DNA from: Euzebya tangerina
Lineage (GTDB): Bacteria; Actinomycetota; Nitriliruptoria; Euzebyales; Euzebyaceae
Length of the DNA: 64,000 nt
Direction: 5' to 3'
Assembly (NCBI RefSeq): GCF_003074135.1
Contig: NZ_PPDK01000001.1
Coordinates: 2,852,001 to 2,916,000, forward strand
In this document: one piece after another, positions 1-7,874 of the stretch
Layout: every line of letters begins with the position of its first letter
Numbering within the stretch: position 1 is the first letter of the stretch
The notes under the pieces: model-generated
The model's database searches: none
Seen by the model: only the letters and a program-made list of their open reading frames with translations
Told to the model about the DNA's origin: nothing
Made by a program: the position numbers and the translations under genes

Positions 1-1015
1 GCGCCTGGACCACCTTCACGCTCTCTCCGTGCTGGATGAGCAGGGAGGCGTAGGTATGGCGCAGGTGGTGGAACGTGGCGTCAGGCACGCCTGCAGCGTT
101 CGCGGCCTTCCTCCATGTGGGGGAGAACGTGTTGCGCGCCACTGGTCGACGGCCACCGGTGGTGAACACGAGCGAGACCGACTGCTCGCTCAGCCGATGC
201 GCTGCATCGCGGACAGGCATCTTCTGAGACTCAGGAGAGAAGGCCTCGATGTGCGCCTGTAGCGCCTCGACGGTGGTGCGGGGGAGTGGGATCTCTCGAC
301 GTGACGCCTTCCGCTTCGGCGGTCCCAGGAACGGCGGTTCTCCGGCTACCTTCGCGAGCTGGCGGTCGACGGTGAGCACGGGATCGGGACCGAGGTCGAG
401 GCGGTCCATGGTGAGTCCGAACACCTCACCGATCCGTAGCCCCGTTGTGGCAGCGAGCGTCACAGCAGCGCGGTAGTGCTCAGGCATTGCGTCCCTGACC
501 GCCTCCACCTGCGCCACCGTGAGCGGCTCCACGGGCTTCTTGACGACCTCGGGGAGGCGTGTCCCATCGCATGGATTGCTCCGTATCTTCTGATCGCGCA
601 CAGCGCTCTTGAAGATCGAGAACGTGATCCCGTGGATCACCGCCACCGTGGAGGGCGCGAGCTGCTCACTGAGTCCCTTCACCCACTTCTGGATGTCGCC
701 TGGCCGGATCCGTCGGAGCTGGCGATCGCCGATAGCTGGGTAGGCGTGACGACGAAGATGGCTTTCGTAGCTCTTCGCTGTGGTGGGACGGATCATCTGC
801 ACCTGGCGCCACTCCTCCGCGTACTCGCGGAAGGTGATGGTCCCGGCATCGGGATCGATCCAATCGCCGCGGAGCTTGTCAGCCCGCATCGTGACAACGA
901 ACGCCTCCGCGTCCGTCTTGCGCCTGAACTGCTTCGACCGCGACTTGCCCGCTTCGTCTCGGTATCGGACCTGCCAGGGCTTCGCGCTCTCGGGACGCTT
1001 GGTGATCGTGGCCAC
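1..1015 (-). CDS. int: Tyrosine-type site-specific integrase (C-terminus cut by window edge)
   Basis: This catalyses integration and excision of the element. About 338 residues are visible. An N-terminal arm-binding-like segment (about residues 5-50) is followed by a core-binding SAM-like domain (60-160) and the catalytic domain. The first catalytic Arg is R194 in a TGLRIGE box, and an HHLRH box supplies H316 and R319. The nucleophilic Tyr lies past the window edge. The GTG at 1015 is chosen because an AGAGGAG ribosome-binding site lies about 8 bases upstream and no better start is in frame. It diverges from the excisionase-like gene, the usual phage int-xis layout, and two repeated motifs (1041-1054, 1071-1090) lie in the shared control region. 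Confidence 0.93.
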   Translation of the reverse strand, partial: MATITKRPESAKPWQVRYRDEAGKSRSKQFRRKTDAEAFVVTMRADKLRGDWIDPDAGTITFREYAEEWRQVQMIRPTTAKSYESHLRRHAYPAIGDRQLRRIRPGDIQKWVKGLSEQLAPSTVAVIHGITFSIFKSAVRDQKIRSNPCDGTRLPEVVKKPVEPLTVAQVEAVRDAMPEHYRAAVTLAATTGLRIGEVFGLTMDRLDLGPDPVLTVDRQLAKVAGEPPFLGPPKRKASRREIPLPRTTVEALQAHIEAFSPESQKMPVRDAAHRLSEQSVSLVFTTGGRRPVARNTFSPTWRKAANAAGVPDATFHHLRHTYASLLIQHGESVKVVQA

Positions 1016-1040
1016 TCGACTGCTCTCCTCTGCTCCAGGG

Positions 1041-1090
1041 GTGTAGTCAAGTGTATCGACAGTAAGCCCCGTGCACTGTAGCCAGTGCAC
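1041..1090. promoter_or_regulatory. int/xis control region with two repeated motifs
   Basis: Read on the minus strand, 1054-1041 is ACACTTGACTACAC. The same 14 bases occur on the plus strand at 2482-2495, in front of the next large gene. Bases 1071-1090 form an 8-bp perfect inverted repeat (GTGCACTG, 4-base spacer, CAGTGCAC), and CAGTGCAC recurs twice at 11686-11705 near the other end of the element. These look like protein-binding sites. Whether they are repressor/Xis operators or integrase arm sites is inference. Confidence 0.5.
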
Positions 1091-1162
1091 ACCAACGAGA
1101 GCTGATGGCGGACGACTAGGGCCAACTTGAAGGGTGCCGCCCCGCTGTCTGTACAGACATCC

Positions 1163-1369
1163 ATGAGCCCAGCAGCATCCGCAGACCGCCTTCTGACCCT
1201 CGATGAAGTCGCCAGCTTCCTCGGGATCCCCAAGTCCACCCTGTACGCGTGGCGCTCGATGTCACCGAAGCAGGGTCCCCGAGGGATCAAGGTCGGGAAG
1301 TACGTCCGCGTGCGCCAGTCAGAGCTTGATCGCTGGCTGGAGGAGCAGGCTGAGGACGTCGAGGCGTGA
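1163..1369 (+). CDS. Excisionase-family helix-turn-helix DNA-binding protein
   Basis: This 68-residue protein is almost entirely one MerR/excisionase-type winged HTH: a tLDEVAsFLGIPKSTLYAWR-like helix-turn-helix at about residues 10-30, then a basic wing and a SELDRWL helix near 50-60. This 'helix_turn_helix, excisionase family' architecture usually assists the integrase in excision, or regulates int. It lies directly divergent from int. The ATG at 1163 is preferred; a TTG at 1127 would add 12 unremarkable residues. The stop overlaps the next gene's GTG (GTGA), so the two are probably translationally coupled. Confidence 0.8.
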   Translation: MSPAASADRLLTLDEVASFLGIPKSTLYAWRSMSPKQGPRGIKVGKYVRVRQSELDRWLEEQAEDVEA

Positions 1370-1836
1370 GCACCTACGCCGATCTGATGGCAGCCGCGGA
1401 ACAAGTTCAGCAGATGGTCAAAGACGCCCGCGAGTACACCACCTACTTCGTCGGCACACTCGGGCTTGATGACCATCACGGGCTTGAAGACACCGAGCGG
1501 GACTTAGTCAAAGTCGGGGAGACCAAGTCTCGCACTCCCCACAAGCGCCTCATCAGCGCCAGCCGCATGCCGGAGCCGATGCAGCCCGTCCTCATCGCCA
1601 CGATCAAGCCGTGGCGTGATCACTGGGCGCACGGGATCATCTTGGACACCGATCCTGACGACGATCGGTACTACGCCGCACGCAAGTACGGGCTGGAAAC
1701 GCCTCACGAGTGGTTCCGTGGGGGAGCGGAGATGAAGATCTTGCACATGGCGCTCACGCTGCAGAAGCAAGGTCTGGTCAAGGTGACCGAGCACAGAATC
1801 TCTCTCGAACGCCGGGAACCCCGAGTACCGCGCTAA
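1366..1836 (+). CDS. GIY-YIG/MUG113-like small protein
   Basis: This 156-residue protein starts at a GTG overlapping the stop of the excisionase-like gene. Its middle resembles the T5orf172/MUG113 branch of the GIY-YIG nuclease fold: a TYFVG strand (about residues 25-30), an LVKVGETK strand followed by a KRL helix (46-62), a PEPMQPVLIATI strand, and an EWFRG motif near residue 115 where this family has EWF. That suggests a small nuclease-like or DNA-binding element protein, but the canonical GIY and YIG triplets are degenerate and activity cannot be assumed. It converges with the next minus-strand gene, overlapping it by 4 bases. Confidence 0.5.
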   Translation: MSTYADLMAAAEQVQQMVKDAREYTTYFVGTLGLDDHHGLEDTERDLVKVGETKSRTPHKRLISASRMPEPMQPVLIATIKPWRDHWAHGIILDTDPDDDRYYAARKYGLETPHEWFRGGAEMKILHMALTLQKQGLVKVTEHRISLERREPRVPR

Positions 1837-2324
1837 CCCATCGCCCAGTCCGCTGAGCCGCCCGCCGCGGCGTCGAGGATCTCCTGATCGAGGGTCCCGC
1901 GCCGCCGCTTCCCCTCACACGACGCACAGAGGCCGTGAGCCCGAAACTCAGTTGATCCGCAGGGGCACACGAACGCCTCACGATTGACGCGGGCAGGACG
2001 AAGCGGAGCGTCATCTGGCTGAGGGTCCCGTCCCTGGCGCCGTGCTCGTGCAGCGTGCGCTCCGCACGCGCCCTTAGTCTCCGCTTCGCGGTCGCATGCC
2101 ACCACCAGGCACCATCGGCTCTGTCGGGATCGAGGGCTCGATGGTCGTGATGGCCGGAGAGACGGGTCTCGGATCGCAGCGATCACGCTGGCGCATCGAG
2201 CGATGTCTATTAGGTACCCAGGGTCCTGAGCCATCGCCTCCAAGCCCTCCTCGATCACGCTGCCGAACCTGGCTTGGATCTCGTCGTCAGATAGCTCTTG
2301 GTCAGCGGGGTGGCGGGGAGGCAT
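1833..2324 (-). CDS. Hypothetical zinc-ribbon protein
   Basis: This 163-residue protein of unrecognised family has an acidic N-terminal helix (about residues 8-50), a low-complexity Arg/Pro/Ser middle, and a C-terminal four-cysteine cluster (CPCG about 117, then CASC about 132) that should bind one zinc. It is the only minus-strand gene among the early genes besides 5882-6166. The 3' end overlaps the preceding plus-strand gene by 4 bases. No convincing ribosome-binding site precedes the ATG at 2324, so the N-terminus is uncertain. The element holds many such small cysteine-cluster proteins. Confidence 0.5.
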   Translation of the reverse strand: MPPRHPADQELSDDEIQARFGSVIEEGLEAMAQDPGYLIDIARCASVIAAIRDPSLRPSRPSSPRSRQSRWCLVVACDREAETKGACGAHAARARRQGRDPQPDDAPLRPARVNREAFVCPCGSTEFRAHGLCASCEGKRRRGTLDQEILDAAAGGSADWAMG

Positions 2325-2479
2325 GAAGGCAGACCAGGGTACTGGTGTCCTGCTGCTGGTAGTGGGGTCTCTCTACGTGTCACTCCTACTTAGAACTGTA
2401 TGGAGTTCACTGGACACTCCCCCCCGAGACGCACGCACGCGAGAGCCTAGGGATAACCGCACTTCTAGCTCTGTAATAG

Positions 2480-2547
2480 TGACACTTGACTACACACCAC
2501 CCATGCTGATGACACTTGACTCACTAACTCATCTCCTGCCGAGTTAG
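2480..2547 (+). promoter_or_regulatory. Operator-like region before the tandem-HTH gene
   Basis: Two direct copies of TGACACTTGACT lie at 2480-2491 and 2510-2521, exactly 30 bases apart, about three helical turns. The first extends to match the int-side motif over 14 bases. They are followed by a 7-bp perfect inverted repeat, CTAACTC at 2524-2530 and GAGTTAG at 2541-2547. TTGACT could serve as a -35 box. No clear -10 hexamer was found, so the exact promoter is not assigned. The rest of 2325-2479 shows no convincing gene. Confidence 0.45.
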
Positions 2548-2637
2548 CGAAACTCAGCTACGATGCGTCTCACCGCAAAGTTAAGCCCTCGCGATCGTGT
2601 GACCGATCCGAGGGCGCGTCGGAGAGGTACCTCCGCA

Positions 2638-4293
2638 GTGACGAGATTAGCCCAACATCACCAAACCGCCGCCATCGAATGGCAGGTCCCACAGCATCTT
2701 ACGAGCACCGCTTTGGGCCAGGCGCTCGCCGACCACCTCGCGGTCTGCAACGCCACCCCGTACGGCCGTCAGGACTTCACGCCCGTCCCAGCCGCCGAGA
2801 TCGCCCGAGCCGAGGAGACGGGCACAGACCGCGAGTGGCGCGTCATGTGCTCCGCCCTCGTCCACGACGGCCGCATCGACGGGCGCCCCATGCTGATGCA
2901 CGCATGCGGTGAACCGCTTCATCGATGCTACGCCGCAGGCGGATGCGACCAGCAGGAGCCCAATCCCGAGCCTGCTCAGGAGCACCCTGAGCCGCTGGCT
3001 GTGCGGCTACGCGCTCTCCAGGCGGCGCTTGATCCGAGCGTCCGCCTCAGCGGCTATCAACGGGTCTTCTTAGCTCTTGTCGCCCTCGATCGAGTGTGGC
3101 CTGAGGCTCTTGACGATGTGGAGCGGGTCGAGCGCTTCCTGCACGCCTACCCGATCCTCTCCGATGCCGTGGCCGCCGACGACGATCCGACGGCATCTTG
3201 TGAACTATGCCGCGGCGGTCTGGATCCTCGATGCGCCGAGCACCGCGGAGGACGGACCTACCGCCACGTCACGCGAGGGCAGCCGCTGTCTCGGTCTGAG
3301 CAGTATCAGCGCACGTGGATCTTCCGGACCACAGAGGCCGTCAGGCATCGCAACGATCACCGACAGGTCCCCGAGGGCGCAGGTCGAGCGATGTTGGAGG
3401 ACGTGGCGGACGCTGGCGCCCTCAGCTTCACGGCTCTGCTGGTCCTGGCTGCGCTTCTGAGCGAGGTTGACGACCGCGGCCACACCGACCTTCGCGTTAC
3501 GACCCGCGACCTGGCTCAGGCCATTGGCGTCGGCAGCACGACCGCGATCAGCGCTGCGCTGCTGGAGCTGCACGAGCTGGGCGTCATCTTGCACATGCCG
3601 AGCACTCGCTACACCCGAGTGACGGTGAAGATCTCCGACGAGCCCAGGACCGCCGACACGCCGCTTCCGCGAGCTGCTGACGGCTTCCGTGTCGACTACG
3701 GCGCCCTCCTGGTCCACGATGCGCTTCACCGCGGCGTGGTGACCACCCAAGCCCAGATCGCCGCGCACTTCGGCCTCTCCCGCGATGTTGCCCGCGCCTA
3801 TCGTCAGCGCGCCGAGGAGCTGGGCGCCGTCACCGTGACGGGTCGGGGACGCGGGACTCAGATCCAGGCCGAGGACGTGGACCTGATCGCCTTCGTGAGG
3901 CCCGCGACAGCCGAGGAGCTGGCGACCGAGGAGCGTCATCAGCGCGAGCGTCAGAAGCACGCTGAGGCGCAGGAAGAGCAAGCCGAGATCTTCATCGATG
4001 ACCGCCAGGCGAAGCTCCAGGCAAACCGTCGGCACCACTGCTCGGACTGCGGCAGGGCTACCTTCGGTCATCTCGACTCGCATCGCTGCCGAGCACGCCG
4101 TCCGAAGCCGACACGCGCTCCCGTACGCCCCCAACCCGCTTGCGCCTGGAACGCGCCCTCGCCAGCAGCTCGACCCACTCCAACACCGGTGTCGTCCGAC
4201 GCGCCGCCCTGGCGCACACCGGAGCGACTTCGGCAGAGATACGAAGACGCCCAGCTCGACTTCGAGCGCATCTTGTTAGGAGCAGAACCGTGA
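2638..4293 (+). CDS. Large element protein with two winged-helix domains and a C-terminal zinc finger
   Basis: This 551-residue protein is the largest in the element. It has an unassigned N-terminal third, a first winged HTH at about residues 264-320 (TTRDLAQAIGVGSTTAI-type recognition helix), a second HTH at about 345-420 (AQIAAHFGLSRDVARAYRQRA), a basic glutamine/glutamate-rich helix, and a zinc-finger-like cluster near 467-487 (CSDCG then HLDSHRC). Tandem winged helices plus early position suit a replication-initiator or master DNA-binding protein, but no catalytic motif supports either. A GTG at 2638 with GGAGAGG 10 bases upstream is taken as the start. An ATG at 2563 would add 25 residues but has no ribosome-binding site. 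The stop overlaps the next GTG. Confidence 0.7.
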   Translation: MTRLAQHHQTAAIEWQVPQHLTSTALGQALADHLAVCNATPYGRQDFTPVPAAEIARAEETGTDREWRVMCSALVHDGRIDGRPMLMHACGEPLHRCYAAGGCDQQEPNPEPAQEHPEPLAVRLRALQAALDPSVRLSGYQRVFLALVALDRVWPEALDDVERVERFLHAYPILSDAVAADDDPTASCELCRGGLDPRCAEHRGGRTYRHVTRGQPLSRSEQYQRTWIFRTTEAVRHRNDHRQVPEGAGRAMLEDVADAGALSFTALLVLAALLSEVDDRGHTDLRVTTRDLAQAIGVGSTTAISAALLELHELGVILHMPSTRYTRVTVKISDEPRTADTPLPRAADGFRVDYGALLVHDALHRGVVTTQAQIAAHFGLSRDVARAYRQRAEELGAVTVTGRGRGTQIQAEDVDLIAFVRPATAEELATEERHQRERQKHAEAQEEQAEIFIDDRQAKLQANRRHHCSDCGRATFGHLDSHRCRARRPKPTRAPVRPQPACAWNAPSPAARPTPTPVSSDAPPWRTPERLRQRYEDAQLDFERILLGAEP

Positions 4294-4658
4294 TCTCGAT
4301 TCTCAATGTCTGTTCGGACTGTGAGCAGACCATCGCTCACGTCAGCACCCGACACGGATGGATCGCTGTCGATGAGATCGAGGGGAACATGGTCCGTCGG
4401 CCGGATGGAGCGTTCACAAGAGCATCTTTCGTCACGCCTCACCCGTGTCGAGCTGTGGCCAATCCGATTCCGGATCTTGCCGAGCGAATGTGGCAGACAT
4501 CGCTTCAGATCGAGTGCCCGATGTGCCACGCGCCAGAAGGTCACAAGTGCGTGAACCTGCGCAATCCAGAGCAGGAGAACCGTTGGCCCCACACTCCTCG
4601 CCTGGAGCCTCCTCGTGCGCCTGATGAGGTTCCGTTGGACTGGGCCGACACAATCTGA
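4290..4658 (+). CDS. Phage-type small zinc-finger protein
   Basis: This 122-residue protein starts at a GTG overlapping the preceding TGA, with AGGAG about 8 bases upstream. An N-terminal CSDC pair is followed near residue 74 by CPMCHAPEGHKC, then a downstream HTPR. The pattern C-x2-C-x-A-x2-G-x2-C...H-x2-R is a zinc-finger type common in actinobacteriophage early regions. The likely role is nucleic-acid binding, but the target is unknown. It belongs to the same forward run as its neighbours. Confidence 0.65.
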   Translation: MISILNVCSDCEQTIAHVSTRHGWIAVDEIEGNMVRRPDGAFTRASFVTPHPCRAVANPIPDLAERMWQTSLQIECPMCHAPEGHKCVNLRNPEQENRWPHTPRLEPPRAPDEVPLDWADTI

Positions 4659-4702
4659 AGAAAGTTCGAGGGAAGTGACATCTCGCGGCCGATGCCAGGT
4701 GT

Positions 4703-4903
4703 ATGAGCAGCACACTGATCCTCCTCGTCCCACTCGTCGTGACCATCTTCTGGCGACTCAGCCCGCGCATCGCCAAATCCCTCGCGAGGCGTCGTCACCC
4801 CATCCCGTCGGAGGCCGAGATCGAGGTCGGGGTCCGCGCCATCTGTACGCCAGGACACCCCGCGCACGAGGCGCTCATGCGTGACATCCGGAGCGCATCG
4901 TGA
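4703..4903 (+). CDS. Small single-span membrane protein
   Basis: This 66-residue protein has a hydrophobic N-terminus (about residues 4-18) followed by a basic patch (RIAKSLARRRH) and a soluble tail. This is consistent with one membrane span and an N-out orientation. No family is recognised. Its TGA overlaps the GTG of the next gene, and that coupling is the main evidence that it is translated. Confidence 0.5.
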   Translation: MSSTLILLVPLVVTIFWRLSPRIAKSLARRRHPIPSEAEIEVGVRAICTPGHPAHEALMRDIRSAS

Positions 4904-5211
4904 CCGCCCTGGCCGAAGCCCGCACCCTCCGCGACGACGGCGCCGCTGCTGCGCTGTACGGCACGCTGGCCGAGTGGCGGCTGTGCGCTAAGGAGGAGCT
5001 GCAACGTCTGGCTGAGAGCGGCGACACGTTCACGTCCGATGACATGGTCTCATCTGTCGGGCTCCCGCCAGCAGGATCTCCGAACGCCTTGGGAGGACTG
5101 TTCGCAGGAGCCTCACGTCAGGGCCTGATCGAGCCTGTTGGCTACCAGCAAAGCCAGCGGAAGGCGCGACACGCGGGAGTCGTGAGGACGTGGCGAGGCC
5201 GATCTGAGTGA
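4900..5211 (+). CDS. Actinophage-type winged-helix-like hypothetical protein
   Basis: This 103-residue protein has the pattern of a conserved actinophage early protein: an ARTLRDDGAAAA helix, a central FTSDDMVSSVG segment, a Gly/Leu-rich helix and a C-terminal GLIEPVGYQQSQR...HAGVVRTWR. The layout resembles a winged helix in which the last part forms the wing, probably a DNA-associated replication accessory. I cannot name a biochemical function. It overlaps both neighbours by 4 bases (GTGA), so it is one link in a coupled chain from 4703 to 5807. Confidence 0.6.
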   Translation: MTALAEARTLRDDGAAAALYGTLAEWRLCAKEELQRLAESGDTFTSDDMVSSVGLPPAGSPNALGGLFAGASRQGLIEPVGYQQSQRKARHAGVVRTWRGRSE

Positions 5212-5807
5212 GCGTCCTCGATCAACTCGAAGAGGCTTGGGACCACGCCGAACGCCTTGACTTCGGATACGGCAGCACAGGGCTTCGCTTCGAGAGGACC
5301 AGCTCGTCCGCCAGCTCCTCGACCCCGCGACCATCGGAGTTCAGCGAGGACGTGTGGGCCAGCATCCACCATCTGTGGACCGAGACCGAGCACTTCCATG
5401 GCCTGGGCTCTGAGCGCTATCAGATCGGCCCAGATCGGGCAGGAGAGCTGCTCGACGCCCTCAGACCACACGAGTTCGACATAGACGTCCAGCTCGCCGC
5501 AGAGACGGCCCTGGCGCTTCTCCCGTCGCTCTTGCTCGAACCCCCCGACGCGCTCCGAGTGGTCCCCGATCTCGTCCGCTGTCCTGGCAGCCCCCATCGT
5601 GAGTGCGTGGCCTGGATCTCACCGGGCCAGAAGCGCTGCGAGGACTGCCAGGCACGAGCCGACTGGCTCCGTCACGCTGACCCCGATCAGGACGCCAGCA
5701 TCTGTCCGAACCCATGGGGGCGCCCGCAGTGCCAGTCCACACCTGAGCACGGTGGGCTCTGCAAGAGCTGCGCCCAGAGCCTGTACAACTCGCGACGGAC
5801 CGCATGA
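5208..5807 (+). CDS. Hypothetical protein with C-terminal cysteine clusters
   Basis: This 199-residue protein of unrecognised family ends the early run. The first 120 residues are acidic and helical. The last 80 carry six or more cysteines in C-x(n)-C pairs (CPGSPHREC, CEDC, CPNPWGRPQC, CKSC), enough for two zinc sites. It starts at a GTG overlapping the upstream stop. It is followed by 74 bases containing a purine-rich AGGGGAGGAG tract but no convincing gene, and then by opposite-strand DNA. This is where the presumed deletion of structural genes begins. Confidence 0.55.
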   Translation: MSVLDQLEEAWDHAERLDFGYGSTGLRFERTSSSASSSTPRPSEFSEDVWASIHHLWTETEHFHGLGSERYQIGPDRAGELLDALRPHEFDIDVQLAAETALALLPSLLLEPPDALRVVPDLVRCPGSPHRECVAWISPGQKRCEDCQARADWLRHADPDQDASICPNPWGRPQCQSTPEHGGLCKSCAQSLYNSRRTA

Positions 5808-5881
5808 TCATCCCCACTCACCGTGTTAGGATCTGCACCCAGAGGGGAGGAGTGCGTCCGCACACGGCTTCCATCCATCGC

Positions 5882-6166
5882 CTACCCGGTGAAGACCGCG
5901 ATCGTCTCGCACACCGCAACAACTGCGCCGAGCGCTAAGGCGGTGTAGCCCGTCCGCCGGGCCAGAGCGTCTTTCGGGAAGCCGTTGGCCATCAGCGTGC
6001 CGAGCGATGTCAGCAGCAGCGCGACGACCATCGGACTGAGTTCATCGTCTGTGTAGATCGACAGCAGGGCCACCGCCGCCACGATCACGACGACGCCCAG
6101 CACGCTCAGCACGATCGGACGATGCGGCTGACGAGGGCTGGACGACTGCTGCGACATGCCCAGCAC
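5882..6166 (-). CDS. Small three-span membrane protein
   Basis: This 94-residue protein has a short polar N-terminus (SSSPRQPHRP) and three hydrophobic segments at about residues 19-38, 45-62 and 74-92. No family is recognised. It stands alone on the minus strand between the early genes and the tail/lysis genes, so it may be an independently transcribed accessory (moron-like) gene. ATG at 6166 or 6154 is possible. Its 5' end overlaps the region where the tail-protein reading frame must begin. Confidence 0.5.
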   Translation of the reverse strand: MLGMSQQSSSPRQPHRPIVLSVLGVVVIVAAVALLSIYTDDELSPMVVALLLTSLGTLMANGFPKDALARRTGYTALALGAVVAVCETIAVFTG

Positions 6167-6171
6167 CTACC

Positions 6172-6645
6172 CGGCACGCCAGCCCGACGAACGAAGCGAC
6201 CGACCCAGAGGCTGAACCTCAGCGCTTCTACGCCATCGATTTCCCCGTCAACGGCCGCGACGAGCACGTCCAGGTCAGAGTCCTCGTAGACGGGCTGTGG
6301 TCCGACTGGGCCTCCGTCCGGGTCACCGCTGACTACGTCCTCCCCGCGCTGCCACCGGTGACCGTCACAGCTCAGAACCGGTACCTCGACGTCGCTGCCA
6401 CCCATCCCACCCCAACCGGCGGGCAGCCCACCGTGTTCGCGATCGACGTCGAGCGTCGGCAGAACACCCGAGGGATCTGGACCGACCTGGCTGGAACCCC
6501 TGACAGCGTCGACACCATCGCCGAGAACGCGGACCCCGACGCCACGATCTCGGACTACCGGACCGCCCCACACCGGACCTACGAGTACCGCATCACCGCC
6601 TACGGAGACAACGGCACCGCGATCACTACGCCCTGGACCAGCTAG
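6172..6645 (+). pseudogene. 3' remnant of a phage tail/minor-tail protein with fibronectin-type-III-like domains
   Basis: The open frame encodes two beta-sandwich-like units. The first reads YAIDFPVNGR...VQVRVLVDGLWSDWASVRV; the second runs from VTVTAQNRYLDV to YEYRITAYGDNGT. This is the pattern of the C-terminal fn3 repeats of actinophage minor tail proteins. No ATG, GTG or TTG occurs in frame between a stop at 6055 and a GTG at 6358, which falls inside the domain. An ATG at 6156 reads a different frame and stops after 19 codons. The gene therefore lost its 5' part, or suffered a frameshift near 6180. Its position just before the endolysin matches the 3' end of a tail module. Confidence 0.65.
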
Positions 6646-6661
6646 GCCACCACCTCACCCG

Positions 6662-6684
6662 GCCCCTGTCACGACGACGGGGGC
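6662..6684 (+). terminator. Hairpin between tail remnant and endolysin
   Basis: GCCCC at 6662-6666 pairs with GGGGC at 6680-6684, with partial TGTC/GAC pairing inside. The stem is followed by TTCTCC rather than a clean T-run. It may be a weak terminator or a processing site before the lysis genes. Confidence 0.4.
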
Positions 6685-6705
6685 TTCTCCATGCCTGGAG
6701 GCTCG

Positions 6706-7476
6706 ATGACCCCCTCAACTGCTCTCACCCTGCCCCAACCTCGCACTCGCCAGGACTGGGGAGCACGACCGACTTCACGATCGAGGATGCGCCTCCCCGC
6801 TCGTGGGATCCACGTGCATCACAGCGTGACTGAGGCCTCGGACTATGACCCGGTCCTGGAGCCGACCGACGATCCCAATGGCGACATGCGCACGATCGAG
6901 CGGATCGGGATCCAGCGCTTCGGCTACCTCTCATACAGCTATGCCTTCCACCCCTCAGGCGTGGAGCTGGAGGGCATGGGCACCCGGATCGGCGCCCACA
7001 CCAAGGACTACAACTCCACCTCCTTCGGCTTCGTCCTCATCGGCAACTACGAGATCTATGAGCCGACCGACCCGCAGCTCCGCGCCATGGCCCGCCGCGC
7101 CCGCCTGCTGATCGAGGACGGCCTCCTGGTCGAGGACTTCTACCTCCTACCGCACCAGCGACGGAAGGCCACCGCCTGCCCGGGCAAGCACATGGTCTCC
7201 CGCCTCGATGACCTGCTCACCATCATCCGCTCACCCCAAGAGGAGCCCAGCGTCATGCCCAACCCCTACCAGCACCTGCTCAAGGTCACCCTCCCCGAGC
7301 CACACGGCCGCTGGGGCAAGGGAACCCACTGGTTCCACGTCTCCGGCACCGATGCCGTCCACGTCCGAGGCGTCGGCCTGGCGTACTGCCAGAACGTCCT
7401 CAAGCTGCCCGTCATCATCTCCACCGACGGCCCTGGCTTCCTCGACGCCCACGCCCTGGTCTTCGGTACCGCGTAG
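6706..7476 (+). CDS. Endolysin: N-acetylmuramoyl-L-alanine amidase (PGRP/amidase_2 fold)
   Basis: This should cleave the amide bond between muramic acid and the stem peptide for host lysis. In this 256-residue protein the amidase domain spans about residues 15-172. Candidate zinc ligands are the His pair at 38-39 (IHVHHS), H150 (LLPHQ) and C158 (TACPGKH). The C-terminal 80 residues (about 175-256) form a separate domain, perhaps for wall binding, that I do not recognise. The ATG at 6706 is chosen because GGAGG sits 5 bases upstream; an ATG at 6691 is less likely. There is no signal peptide, as expected for a holin-dependent endolysin. Four small membrane genes follow immediately. Confidence 0.88.
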   Translation: MTPSTALTLPQPRTRQDWGARPTSRSRMRLPARGIHVHHSVTEASDYDPVLEPTDDPNGDMRTIERIGIQRFGYLSYSYAFHPSGVELEGMGTRIGAHTKDYNSTSFGFVLIGNYEIYEPTDPQLRAMARRARLLIEDGLLVEDFYLLPHQRRKATACPGKHMVSRLDDLLTIIRSPQEEPSVMPNPYQHLLKVTLPEPHGRWGKGTHWFHVSGTDAVHVRGVGLAYCQNVLKLPVIISTDGPGFLDAHALVFGTA

Positions 7477-7478
7477 CC

Positions 7479-7874
7479 ATGAGCCCCGAAGCCGGACGGT
7501 GGACCTGGACCTACGTCGCTCTGGCGTTCGCGGGCTACTGGGGCATCCAGGCCATCATCTGGGCTGGTGCGCCACTGGCCGTCCGCGTCGGAGTGCCCAT
7601 CGCCATCATCACCTACACCACCGCAGCGCTGATCGTCGGCGCCGCAGCACTCCGAGGACGCGCCAACCTCTGGACCGCATGGGTCCTGGCCACACCGCCG
7701 CTGGTGCGGACGGTGGTCTGGCTGATCGAGTTCATCCAGACCGGCCAAGGCGGGATCCTCGCCGCCTCCAACTACATCGGTGACGCCGTCGCGGTCCTCG
7801 CCGCGTGGCAGATCACCCGAGGACGGCTTGCCCGCTACATCGCCCGAGCCCACGGAGTCCCCGATGGGCGTTGA
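7479..7874 (+). CDS. Small four-span membrane protein of the lysis cassette
   Basis: This 131-residue protein has hydrophobic segments at about residues 10-28, 33-58, 65-85 and 92-110, with a basic C-terminus (RGRLARYIARAH). It starts 2 bases after the endolysin stop and overlaps the next gene by 11 bases. No named holin family is recognisable. The context makes it a candidate holin or holin-regulating membrane protein. Confidence 0.6.
   Translation: MSPEAGRWTWTYVALAFAGYWGIQAIIWAGAPLAVRVGVPIAIITYTTAALIVGAAALRGRANLWTAWVLATPPLVRTVVWLIEFIQTGQGGILAASNYIGDAVAVLAAWQITRGRLARYIARAHGVPDGR

Noticed and set aside
2323-2547. 74-residue plus-strand frame beginning MKADQGTG
   Set aside because: It spans the repeat-rich control region, has no homologous look, and its start overlaps the divergent minus-strand gene's start.
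5851-5937. 28-codon frame after a strong AGGGGAGGAG tract
   Set aside because: It is very short, runs antisense into the 5882-6166 gene, and carries no recognisable motif.
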